DNA of 5,122 bases from CAZFBA01 sp964517135 (GTDB lineage Bacteria; Cyanobacteriota; Vampirovibrionia; JBFMGH01): contig CAZFBA010000072.1 of the NCBI GenBank assembly GCA_964517135.1, forward strand, positions 1-5,122. The letters run 5' to 3'. The translations under genes were made by a program, and so were the position numbers. Under the pieces are notes generated by a model. The model was given only the letters and a program-made list of their open reading frames with translations. It was not told the DNA's origin and made no database searches. Positions 5,106 through 5,122 of this stretch are shown here, piece by piece. The number at the start of each line of letters is the position of its first letter. The stretch's first letter is position 1.

Positions 5106-5122
5106 GAAATTAGTGTCGGGGG

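Noticed and set aside
4902..5122. FMN riboswitch (RFN element)
   Set aside because: Expected by context, but the conserved AGGG, CCGAC and GGCGGT blocks could not be found on the minus strand. A covariance-model search would settle it.

Overview
The window is bacterial. Every convincing gene lies on the minus strand, and together they look like one riboflavin biosynthesis operon with two membrane-protein genes at its downstream end. In transcription order (right to left) the genes are ribE (riboflavin synthase), a small metal-binding cupin, ribBA (DHBP synthase / GTP cyclohydrolase II fusion), ribH (lumazine synthase), and two paralogous DUF4013-type integral membrane proteins. The gaps are 21, 33, 9 and 27 nt for the first five genes. 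An 89-nt AT-rich gap with two extended -10 motifs precedes the last gene.

RibBA makes both precursors of the pathway: the pyrimidine from GTP and DHBP from ribulose-5-phosphate. RibH joins DHBP to the pyrimidine to give 6,7-dimethyl-8-ribityllumazine, and RibE dismutates that to riboflavin. The deaminase/reductase RibD is not in the window and must be encoded elsewhere if the pathway is complete. The cupin resembles Thermotoga maritima TM1459. Its role in a flavin operon is unknown, as is that of the DUF4013 pair.

Right end (4902-5122): no gene is visible. Read as minus-strand RNA, it holds four successive hairpins between a weak possible promoter and the ribE start codon. Both imperfect stems become fully paired only in the minus-strand transcript, through G-U pairs. 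I do not see the conserved FMN riboswitch (RFN) core, and ribE has no recognisable Shine-Dalgarno sequence. This leader is the most interesting part of the window.

Left end (1-201): no gene is visible. It holds a GC-rich, partly palindromic segment that resembles the dispersed intergenic repeats found in many bacterial genomes.

Organism: AT-rich genes, Shine-Dalgarno sites, a trimeric-type bacterial RibE and DUF4013 proteins suggest an uncultured or anaerobic bacterium. A Vampirovibrionia/Melainabacteria-like lineage is possible, but that is a weak guess from gene style, not a demonstrated assignment.
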